Shown one piece after another: positions 1 through 5,014 of a stretch of DNA of 5,014 nucleotides. Where the stretch lies: NCBI GenBank assembly GCA_002409675.1, contig DHOB01000044.1, positions 1-5,014 on the forward strand. Direction: 5' to 3'. The notes beneath the pieces were generated by a model. The model searched no databases, was not told the DNA's origin, and was given only the letters and a program-made list of their open reading frames with translations. This stretch comes from Ruminococcaceae bacterium UBA5401. GTDB taxonomy: Bacteria > Bacillota > Clostridia > Oscillospirales > Acutalibacteraceae. A program made the translations under genes and the position numbers. The stretch's first letter is position 1. Each line of letters begins with the position of its first letter.

Positions 1-939
1 TCCGTGCGCGAAGGGGTCCGGCTCTGCCGCGAAAATAAAGTGGACGTGGTGCTGGCCGTCGGCGGAGGCAGCTCGATCGACTGCGCGAAGGTCGTCGCCG
101 CGGGCGCCCGCTATGACGGCGACCCGTGGGACCTAGTCGCCGACCCGGCCCGCATTCAAAAAGCCCTGCCGCTCGTCACCGTGCTGACCATGTCTGCGAC
201 CGGCTCCGAAATGAACCAGAACGCGGTGATTACAAACCCGGAGACGCACGAGAAGCTGGGCACCGCCGGCCAGGTGCTCAAGCCGCGGGCCTCCATTCTG
301 GACCCGGAGCTGACCTTCACCGTCCCCAAGCGGCAGACGGCGGCCGGCACGGCGGACATCATGAGCCATACGTTTGAAAATTATTTCACCGGCGTGAAGG
401 GCGCGTTCCTGCAGGCCCGGTTTGCCGAGGGAATCCTCAGGACCTGCATCCAGTACGGCCCGGTTGCGCTGAAGCGCCCAGACGACTATGAGGCGCGGGC
501 CAACCTGATGTGGGCCTCCAGCCACGCCATCAACGGCCTGCTTTCCTGCGGCGCGGAAGTCGCCTGGAGCGTCCACCCGATGGAGCACGAGCTGAGCGCG
601 TTCTACGACATCACGCACGGCGTGGGTCTTGCCATCCTGACGCCGAACTGGATGAAATACGTCCTGAGCGACGCCACGGTCGGCAAGTTCGCCGAGTACG
701 GGGTCAACGTCTGGGGAATCGACGCGAACCAGGCGCCCCTGCTGACGGCGCAGCAGGCAATTGAGAAAACGCGCGCGTTTTTCACCTCGCTCGGCCTGCC
801 CGCCACCCTCCGCGAGGTCGGCATCGGGGAAGAGAACCTGAAGGTCATGGCAGAGCACGCCGCATCCCACGGCCTTGAGCACGCCTTCGTCCCGCTCAGG
901 GCGGACGATGTGCTTAAAATCTACCGCGCCTCGCTTTAA
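1..939 (+). CDS. Iron-type (YqhD/BDH-like) NAD(P)H-dependent alcohol dehydrogenase, 5' end cut by the window
   Basis: This cytoplasmic enzyme of the group III metal-dependent alcohol dehydrogenases reduces aldehydes such as butanal to alcohols with NAD(P)H, usually in fermentation. The frame is open from base 1, so the GTG at 4 is an internal codon, not the start. Numbering from that GTG, the nucleotide-binding GGGSSIDCAK lies at 20-29. The metal ligands appear to be D118 and H122 (ADIMSH), H191 (HPMEHE) and H205 (DITHG). Their spacing of 4, 69 and 14 residues matches Asp194, His198, His267 and His281 of E. coli YqhD as I recall them. That offset implies about 76 missing N-terminal residues and a full length near 387, which is normal for the family. 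The stop is TAA at 937-939, followed by a strong terminator, so this is the last gene of its transcript. Metal (Fe or Zn), cofactor preference (the N-terminal determinants are missing) and substrate cannot be read here. Family assignment is secure; the butanol label is inference. Confidence 0.95.
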   Translation, partial: SVREGVRLCRENKVDVVLAVGGGSSIDCAKVVAAGARYDGDPWDLVADPARIQKALPLVTVLTMSATGSEMNQNAVITNPETHEKLGTAGQVLKPRASILDPELTFTVPKRQTAAGTADIMSHTFENYFTGVKGAFLQARFAEGILRTCIQYGPVALKRPDDYEARANLMWASSHAINGLLSCGAEVAWSVHPMEHELSAFYDITHGVGLAILTPNWMKYVLSDATVGKFAEYGVNVWGIDANQAPLLTAQQAIEKTRAFFTSLGLPATLREVGIGEENLKVMAEHAASHGLEHAFVPLRADDVLKIYRASL

Positions 940-964
940 ATTTTTAAATTGCATCGAATCCCAT

Positions 965-996
965 TTTCCCGCCGGTTTCCCCGGCGGGAAATTTTT
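965..996 (+). terminator. Intrinsic terminator of the alcohol dehydrogenase transcript
   Basis: An 11-bp perfect stem pairs TTTCCCGCCGG (965-975) with CCGGCGGGAAA (981-991) around a 5-base loop, TTTCC. It is followed at once by five T residues (992-996). It begins 25 bases after the dehydrogenase stop codon. This is the standard Rho-independent layout on the + strand, and it separates the dehydrogenase from the next gene. Confidence 0.88.
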
Positions 997-1026
997 GCCC
1001 GCATATTTTTTACAGGAACGCCAAAA

Positions 1027-1083
1027 ATGAAGGCAGCCGGCGTCTCATCTTCAAAAGCTCCCCGGCCGCTGTCCATTCTGTGA
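1027..1083 (+). other. Possible 18-codon short ORF (leader peptide or cut-off gene start)
   Basis: ATG at 1027 is preceded by AGGA at 1014-1017 with a 9-base gap, a better ribosome site than that of the gene downstream. It reads MKAAGVSSSKAPRPLSIL and stops at TGA 1081-1083. It is in the same frame as the 182-codon ORF whose GTG lies two codons after this TGA. It could be a translated leader peptide that couples translation into the next gene, the original N-terminus now broken by a stop, or chance. No codon run typical of attenuation is present. The rest of the 940-1089 gap contains only the terminator. Confidence 0.2.
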
Positions 1084-1089
1084 AAGGCG

Positions 1090-1638
1090 GTGTTCCGTCT
1101 GGTTTTCATCCTTTTATGCGGCGACCCAGCCGATACGTCCGTCACGGATGCGCTTCTCCCCGCGCTTGCGCGCTGCGGCGGGGTGCGGTACCTCAGCCCG
1201 TCCCGGGTTCTGGAGCGCGGCGAAGGCGTCGGATTCCTCGTGCTTGAAACCGAAAAAATTCCGGAAATCGAAATCGGCACCGGAATCCTTCTGCTGAAAA
1301 ACGGCATCCGCCCGCAGGAGCCCGTGCACATTCCGCCGGGTTTTCTCTGCGTGCTGGAAACGAAAAACGCCGCGGCGGCGGCCCTGCTGAAAAATTCCGC
1401 CTGCGCCGCCGTGACCTGCGGGACGGGGCAGCGCGACACGCTGAGCGTCGCGGGACTGGAAAGCGCGGGCGCGACGCTCAGCCTGCAGCGCAATCTGACA
1501 ACGCTCGCGGGCAAGACGCTGGAGCCGCACGACTTCAACGTCCGGTTCACCGCGGAGCGCAGCCCGCACCAGGCGCTTTTCGTCAGCGCGGCGCTGCTGA
1601 TCTCCGGCGCGGATTCCGCCGCCGGCTTCGTGATTTAG
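1090..1638 (+). CDS. Uncharacterised 182-residue protein
   Basis: I do not recognise a characterised family. The product begins with a short hydrophobic stretch (FRLVFILLCGD, 2-12) that looks more like a buried beta strand than a signal peptide, since it lacks the basic N-region and cleavage motif. The middle (about 45-110) alternates short hydrophobic strands with turns, for example VGFLVLE, GILLLKNGI and GFLCVLE, suggesting an alpha/beta fold. The segment 107-153 looks most conserved in style: AVTCGTGQRDTLSV, then ATLSLQRNLTTLAGKTLEP and FNVRF. I have a weak memory of similar 'TCG..DT..S' plus 'SLQR' plus 'G..(L/I)EP' strings in hypothetical proteins of Oscillospiraceae. The GTG start is the first start codon after TGA 1081, but its only ribosome-site candidate (AAAGG, 1083-1087) sits just 2 bases away. 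GTG 1183 is a later alternative. Codon use matches the neighbours, supporting a real gene. No dedicated promoter was found. Confidence 0.75.
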   Translation: MFRLVFILLCGDPADTSVTDALLPALARCGGVRYLSPSRVLERGEGVGFLVLETEKIPEIEIGTGILLLKNGIRPQEPVHIPPGFLCVLETKNAAAAALLKNSACAAVTCGTGQRDTLSVAGLESAGATLSLQRNLTTLAGKTLEPHDFNVRFTAERSPHQALFVSAALLISGADSAAGFVI

Positions 1639-1655
1639 CTTGCATAAATTGTCAT

Positions 1656-1684
1656 TCATAAAGCGGGGGCCCGGCAGCAAACTA
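1656..1684 (+). promoter_or_regulatory. Candidate sigma-G (forespore) promoter for the spore protein gene
   Basis: A -35-like TCATA (1656-1660) is separated by 17 bases from CAAACTA (1678-1684). The second element matches six of seven positions of the sigma-G -10 consensus CATNMTA as I recall it; the -35 has T in place of the usual G of GNATR. Transcription would start near 1691, giving a leader of about 38 bases before the ATG at 1729. Placement in front of an alpha/beta-type spore protein gene, a classic sigma-G target, supports it, but the call is by eye. Confidence 0.5.
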
Positions 1685-1728
1685 TAACTGCAAACGCAAA
1701 GGGAAATGAATCGAAGGAGTGTTGCATT

Positions 1729-1914
1729 ATGGCAAAGAACGTAGTTCCCGAAGCCCGCGCCGCTCTGGACAAATTCAAGATGGAGGCCGCGTCCGAAGTC
1801 GGTGTGAACCTGAAACAGGGCTACAACGGTGACCTTACTTCCAAGGAAGCCGGCTCCGTCGGCGGGCAAATGGTCAAGAGCATGATCAAAAGCTACGAGG
1901 AAGGCATGAAATAA
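1729..1914 (+). CDS. Alpha/beta-type small acid-soluble spore protein (SASP)
   Basis: This 61-residue protein coats DNA in the developing forespore, shifting it towards an A-like form and protecting it from UV, heat and chemicals. It is degraded at germination to supply amino acids. The whole length fits the family: PEARAALDKFKMEAASEVGV at 7-26, then GYNGDLTSKEAGSVGG at 31-46 and MVKSMIKSYE at 48-57. The GSVGG and MVK.MI signatures and the LDKFK helix are diagnostic, and the extended GYNGDLTS loop is the clostridial form. The start is certain: GAAGGAG at 1713-1719 lies 9 bases before the ATG. The germination protease normally cuts after E in E-(I/F)-A-S-E; here the site reads E19-A-A-S-E, so the residue after the cut is alanine rather than a large hydrophobic one. 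The gene has its own candidate sigma-G promoter and its own terminator, so it is probably a single-gene transcript. Confidence 0.96.
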   Translation: MAKNVVPEARAALDKFKMEAASEVGVNLKQGYNGDLTSKEAGSVGGQMVKSMIKSYEEGMK

Positions 1915-2000
1915 CCTTTCCGCAAAAAATCCCCGTCATGCTCCCGCCCGGGTCCGCCCGCATCGGCGGCATTTGAACGGAAAGTATGTCGGGAAAAAGG

Positions 2001-2037
2001 GCCGTCCATACCCCGGTGGTATGGGCGGCTTTCTTTT
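2001..2037 (+). terminator. Intrinsic terminator of the spore protein transcript
   Basis: A 12-bp stem (one G-U pair) pairs 2001-2012 (GCCGTCCATACC) with 2018-2029 (GGTATGGGCGGC) around a CCGGT loop. It is followed by TTTCTTTT (2030-2037). It lies 86 bases after the spore protein stop and upstream of the flavoprotein promoter. The A-run at 1994-1998 would give a short T-run on the other strand, but no minus-strand gene needs one. Confidence 0.87.
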
Positions 2038-2075
2038 GCAGAAATTCCGCCCCGGCGGCGAAAAACGGCCCGCGG

Positions 2076-2104
2076 TTGTATTCCCCCGCCCCCTCTGGTA
2101 TAAT
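2076..2104 (+). promoter_or_regulatory. Housekeeping (sigma-A) promoter with extended -10 for the flavoprotein pair
   Basis: A perfect TATAAT (2099-2104) is preceded by TG one base upstream (2096-2097), the extended -10 form. TTGTAT at 2076-2081 provides a partial -35 with an ideal 17-base spacer. Transcription would begin near 2111, leaving a leader of about 24 bases that carries the ribosome site and TTG start of the first flavoprotein. The good match suggests vegetative expression. No operator or riboswitch is visible. Confidence 0.78.
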
Positions 2105-2134
2105 GGACCGGAAAAACAAAAGGGGCGCTGGACT

Positions 2135-3379
2135 TTGGACTGTTTCGACATCGCGGTCCTCGGCGGCGGGGCCGCAGGCCTGTTCGCGGCTCTTTCCGCC
2201 GCGCACGGGGCGGCGGAAGCGGGCCGCAGGCTGAAAATCGCGGTTCTTGAAAAAAATCCGCGCGTGGGCAAAAAGCTGCTGGCCACGGGCAACGGCCGCT
2301 GCAACCTGACCAACCGGCACGCGGCGGCCGCGCGCTACCACGGCGACGCCGCCCCGGCGGCCCCCGTGCTGGAGCGCTTTCCGCCGGAAAAGGCGGTGGA
2401 GGCGTTCCGTTCGCTCGGCCTTATCTGCCGCGAGCTGGAGGGCGGCCGCGTCTACCCCTACAGCCTGCAGGCCTCTTCCGTGCTGAACATCCTGCGCAGG
2501 AACCTCGAAAGCTGCGGAATCGAAACCTTCTGCGGGTTCCCGGTGGAAAAAATCGAAAAAGCCGGCGGCCTGTTCGTCCTCCGCAGCGGGGGAAAGGCCG
2601 TCCGCGCCCGGCGGGCAATCGCCGCCACGGGCGGAAAAGCCTGCCCGCAGTCCGGCTCGGACGGGGACGGGTTTGCGCTGCTGCGCCCGCTGGGACACAC
2701 CTGCACGCCCCTGCGGCCCGCGCTGGTCCAGATTCGGACGGAGCCGAGGCGTGTCCGCCCGCTCAAGGGCGTGCGCATGGCGGCGCAGGCCCGCCTCCTT
2801 TCGGGCGGAAAAGTGCTGAAAACCACGCGCGGGGAAGTCCAGTTTGCGGAAGGCGCCCTTTCGGGCATCTGCATCTTCGACCTCTCCCGCGCGGTGGGCG
2901 AAGCGGGCGGCGGGGCCGAAATCTCCCTGAACCTCGCGCCGGAATACGGCGAAGAGGAGCTCGCGCGGTTCCTGCGAACCGGGGCGAAGGCGCTGGGGGA
3001 CGCGCCCGCCGCGCGGATTGCGGAAGGGCTGCTGCCCAAAGCGCTGGGCGCCGAGGCGGTCCGCGCGGCGACCGGTTCCCCGGCGGCCCCGGCGGCGGCG
3101 CTCGGTGAAAGCGATATCCGCCGGATCGCGCGCCGCATCCGGGATTTCCGCTTCCCCGCCCTCGGCACCCTGCCGTGGCGCAACGCACAGGTCACGGCGG
3201 GCGGAATCCCCCTGCGCGAAACGAAGGAAGGGCTGCAGTCCGCGCTCTGCCCGGGGCTCTTCCTGTGCGGCGAAATCTTAAACGTGGACGGGGACTGCGG
3301 CGGCTACAACCTGCACTGGGCCTGGGCCAGCGGATACGCGGCCGGGCGCGCCGCCGCGCGGTCGCTCTGCGCGGAATAA
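2135..3379 (+). CDS. HI0933/BaiN/YtfP-family FAD-binding oxidoreductase
   Basis: This 414-residue cytoplasmic flavoprotein belongs to the family variously annotated 'aminoacetone oxidase family' or BaiN. One clostridial member, BaiN, has been linked to bile acid 7-dehydroxylation, but the general role is unsettled. The FAD Rossmann motif GGGAAG is at 10-15 and the acidic end of the second strand is E39. The family signature GKKLLATGNGRCNLTN is at 45-60, TAGG at 354-357, and the C-terminal hallmark GEILNVDGDCGGYNLHWAW at 379-397. The length is normal. I chose TTG 2135 because AAAGGGG at 2119-2125 lies 9 bases before it, the promoter's expected transcript start is about 24 bases upstream, and the Rossmann strand begins at once. 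An in-frame extension to 1973 would run through a terminator and a promoter. It is followed after 17 bases by a second flavoprotein, so the two probably form an operon. The substrate cannot be inferred; the bile acid label should not be transferred on homology alone. Confidence 0.93.
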   Translation: MDCFDIAVLGGGAAGLFAALSAAHGAAEAGRRLKIAVLEKNPRVGKKLLATGNGRCNLTNRHAAAARYHGDAAPAAPVLERFPPEKAVEAFRSLGLICRELEGGRVYPYSLQASSVLNILRRNLESCGIETFCGFPVEKIEKAGGLFVLRSGGKAVRARRAIAATGGKACPQSGSDGDGFALLRPLGHTCTPLRPALVQIRTEPRRVRPLKGVRMAAQARLLSGGKVLKTTRGEVQFAEGALSGICIFDLSRAVGEAGGGAEISLNLAPEYGEEELARFLRTGAKALGDAPAARIAEGLLPKALGAEAVRAATGSPAAPAAALGESDIRRIARRIRDFRFPALGTLPWRNAQVTAGGIPLRETKEGLQSALCPGLFLCGEILNVDGDCGGYNLHWAWASGYAAGRAAARSLCAE

Positions 3380-3396
3380 CGGAGGGGGAACGATTC

Positions 3397-4986
3397 GTGT
3401 ACCGCATCTCCGGCATCCGGCTTCCGCTGGACGGAACGGAAGCCGATTTGAAGCGGGCGGCGGCAAAGCGGCTCTCTGTAGAACCGCGGGACATCCGCTC
3501 GCTGAAGCTTTACAAAAAATCCGTGGACGCGCGCCGGAAAAGCGACGTCCATTTTGTCTGCACCGCGGAGGCGGACTGCCCGGCATGCCCCGCGCCGCGC
3601 GGCCGGGGTGTCGCCAAAGCGGAGCCGTACCGGTACCGCCTGCCCGCATGCAGGCCGCTCAGCCCGCGCCCGGTCGTGGTGGGCTTCGGCCCCGCGGGGA
3701 TATTCGCCGCCCTGATTCTGGCGCAGGCGGGGCAGCGCCCGGTGGTGCTGGAACGCGGCTCCGCCGTGGAAAAGCGGCAAAAGCAGGTCGAGCGGTTCCG
3801 CAGAACGGCGGAGCTCGACCCGCAGTGCAACGTCCAGTTCGGCGAAGGGGGCGCGGGCACTTTCTCCGACGGAAAGCTGAACACGGGCACGAAGGACCCC
3901 CGCATCCGCAAGGTGCTGGAGGAATTCGCGCAGGCCGGCGCCCCGGCGGAAATCCTGTACCTCGCAAAGCCGCATATCGGCACCGACCTGCTGCCCGGCG
4001 TCGTGCGCAACCTGCGGCGCAGAATCCAGTCGCTCGGCGGCACAATTCTGTTCGACACGCGGATGACGGACCTGAAAATCCGGGACGGGCACCTGGCGGG
4101 CGTGGAATTCCGCGCGCCGGGGAGCGGCGCCCCGGAGGCGCTGGAAGCGCGGAGCGTGATTCTCGCCGTCGGCCACAGCGCCCGCGACACATTCGCGCTT
4201 CTGGCGCGCCGGGGACTGCCGATGGAGCCGAAGCCGTTCTCGGTCGGCGCGCGCATCGAGCATCTGCAGAAGCGAATCGACGAAGCGCAGTACGGCCGGT
4301 TCGCGGGGCACCCTGCCCTCGGCGCGGCCGATTACCGGCTGGCCGTCCATCTGAAAAACGGGCGCGGCGTCTACACGTTCTGCATGTGCCCGGGCGGAAC
4401 GGTCGTCGCCGCGGCCAGCGAAAAAGGCCGCCTGGTCACGAACGGCATGAGCCCCTTCGCCCGCGACGGGGCCAACGCCAACTCCGCCCTGCTGGTCGGG
4501 GTGGGGCCGGGGGATTTCGGCGGCGAGGGACCGCTGGCGGGCGTGGAGTTTCAGCGCAGACTGGAGGAGCGCGCGTTTCGCCTCGGCGGGGGCGGATACC
4601 GCGCGCCCGCGCAGCGCGTGGGCGATTTTCTGGAACGCAGGCCCTCCTCCGGCTTCGGTTCCGTCGTCCCCACCTATCCGCTCGGCGTGACGCCCTGCTC
4701 CCTCGACGGCTGCCTGCCTGAGTTCGTCGCGGAGTCCCTGCGGCAGGGCATCCGCCTGATGGGCCGCCGTCTGCGCGGCTTCGCGGACCCGGACGCCGTG
4801 CTGACCGCCGTGGAGAGCCGCAGCTCCTCCCCCGTGCGCCTGGTGCGCGGCGGCGACCTGCAGTGCGTCTCGCTGCCGGGGCTGTATCCGTGCGGCGAGG
4901 GGGCCGGCTATGCCGGAGGAATCGTGTCCTCCGCCGTGGACGGAATCCGGTGCGCCGAAAAAATTCTGGAATCCCCGGTCCCGTGA
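3397..4986 (+). CDS. Uncharacterised FAD-dependent dehydrogenase (COG2509-type)
   Basis: The product is a 529-residue cytoplasmic flavoprotein of a family widespread in Firmicutes and Bacteroidetes whose reaction is unknown. A small N-terminal domain (about 1-60, RISGIRLPLDGTEADLKRAA onward) precedes the FAD Rossmann motif VVVGFGPAGIFAAL (93-106), with E119 ending the second strand. Then come FGEGGAGTFSDGKLNTG (148-164), GHSARDTF (259-266), FCMCPGG (328-334), VTNGMS (347-352) and the C-terminal FAD segment PCGEGAGYAGGIVSSA (498-513), all characteristic of the family. GTG 3397 is chosen because GGAGGGGG (3381-3388) lies 8 bases upstream and it follows the previous stop by 17 bases; the longer open frame back to 3175 only overlaps the preceding gene. 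A CPAC pair (61-64) sits in the linker near C55 and C85. Pairing with the HI0933-type gene points to co-expression, probably in related redox chemistry. Length is normal and the gene is intact. The family is confident; the function is unknown. Confidence 0.93.
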   Translation: MYRISGIRLPLDGTEADLKRAAAKRLSVEPRDIRSLKLYKKSVDARRKSDVHFVCTAEADCPACPAPRGRGVAKAEPYRYRLPACRPLSPRPVVVGFGPAGIFAALILAQAGQRPVVLERGSAVEKRQKQVERFRRTAELDPQCNVQFGEGGAGTFSDGKLNTGTKDPRIRKVLEEFAQAGAPAEILYLAKPHIGTDLLPGVVRNLRRRIQSLGGTILFDTRMTDLKIRDGHLAGVEFRAPGSGAPEALEARSVILAVGHSARDTFALLARRGLPMEPKPFSVGARIEHLQKRIDEAQYGRFAGHPALGAADYRLAVHLKNGRGVYTFCMCPGGTVVAAASEKGRLVTNGMSPFARDGANANSALLVGVGPGDFGGEGPLAGVEFQRRLEERAFRLGGGGYRAPAQRVGDFLERRPSSGFGSVVPTYPLGVTPCSLDGCLPEFVAESLRQGIRLMGRRLRGFADPDAVLTAVESRSSSPVRLVRGGDLQCVSLPGLYPCGEGAGYAGGIVSSAVDGIRCAEKILESPVP

Positions 4987-5014
4987 TTTTCCCTTCCAGT
5001 TTTTTCATCCCCCG

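Noticed and set aside
133..954. Minus-strand ORF of 273 codons opposite the alcohol dehydrogenase
   Set aside because: It lies antisense over a gene whose family and catalytic residues are clear. Its translation has no recognisable motif, and it is a by-product of GC-rich third positions.
1114..1869. Minus-strand ORF of 251 codons across the unknown gene and the spore protein gene
   Set aside because: It runs through a certain spore protein gene and its promoter region, with no motif and no ribosome site of note. It is a shadow.
1954..1969. Small hairpin CCGCC/GGCGG after the spore protein gene
   Set aside because: It has only 5 bp and no T-run; the much stronger terminator at 2001-2037 explains the region.
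1939..1977. Twelve-codon ATG ORF in the gap after the spore protein gene
   Set aside because: It has no ribosome site and is very short; it is probably chance.
2300..2340. Runs of GGCGGC/GCCGCC-type repeats through the flavoprotein genes
   Set aside because: They encode alanine/glycine-rich stretches in a GC-rich genome; there is no phased or interspersed repeat structure beyond codon bias.
3304..4350. Minus-strand ORF of 348 codons opposite the second flavoprotein
   Set aside because: It is arginine- and alanine-rich and motif-free, opposite well-conserved flavoprotein motifs. It is a shadow of codon bias.
3585..4721. Plus-strand ORF of 378 codons in another frame of the second flavoprotein
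   Set aside because: Its composition is extremely R/G/A/P-rich, with no domain and full overlap with a secure gene.
4958..5005. Possible terminator at the end of the second flavoprotein gene: CTGGAA (4966-4971) with TTCCAG (4994-4999), then six T residues
   Set aside because: The stem is only 6 bp around a 22-base loop, and the outer A/T pairing needs a 2-base bulge. It is suggestive but too weak to call, and the operon may continue past the window edge.

Overview
The window is a stretch of ordinary chromosome from a spore-forming, high-GC member of the Clostridia, most likely Oscillospiraceae/Ruminococcaceae-like. The evidence is an alpha/beta-type small acid-soluble spore protein of the clostridial form, an iron-type butanol/alcohol dehydrogenase, two flavoprotein families common in gut Clostridia, and strongly GC-biased third codon positions with AT-rich intergenic signals. 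The genus cannot be fixed from the sequence alone. All supported genes lie on the + strand, and the long minus-strand and alternate-frame ORFs are shadows created by the GC bias.

Layout. (1) 1-939 is the C-terminal four fifths of an NAD(P)H-dependent, metal-dependent alcohol dehydrogenase of the YqhD/BDH type, cut by the window edge and closed by a strong intrinsic terminator at 965-996. (2) 1090-1638 is an uncharacterised 182-residue protein with a weak GTG start, preceded by a possible 18-codon ORF in the same frame. (3) 1729-1914 is a 61-residue alpha/beta-type spore DNA-binding protein, with a sigma-G-like promoter upstream and a strong intrinsic terminator at 2001-2037. (4) 2135-3379 and 3397-4986 form a two-gene flavoprotein operon. 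The first gene is an HI0933/BaiN/YtfP-family FAD protein and the second an uncharacterised FAD-dependent dehydrogenase of the COG2509 type. A near-consensus housekeeping promoter with a perfect extended -10 lies at 2076-2104. The 28 bases after the second flavoprotein hold no gene.

The genes fall into at least three transcription units that do not obviously share a job: fermentative aldehyde/alcohol reduction, forespore DNA protection, and a vegetative pair of flavoenzymes of unknown physiological substrate. No mobile element, CRISPR array, structural RNA gene or defence system is visible. The points most worth a second look are the conserved-looking but unrecognised 182-residue protein, the same-frame TGA and short ORF in front of it, the non-standard residue at the expected germination-protease site of the spore protein, and the tandem flavoprotein pair. 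The first flavoprotein's true start is a TTG well downstream of the longest-ORF start.
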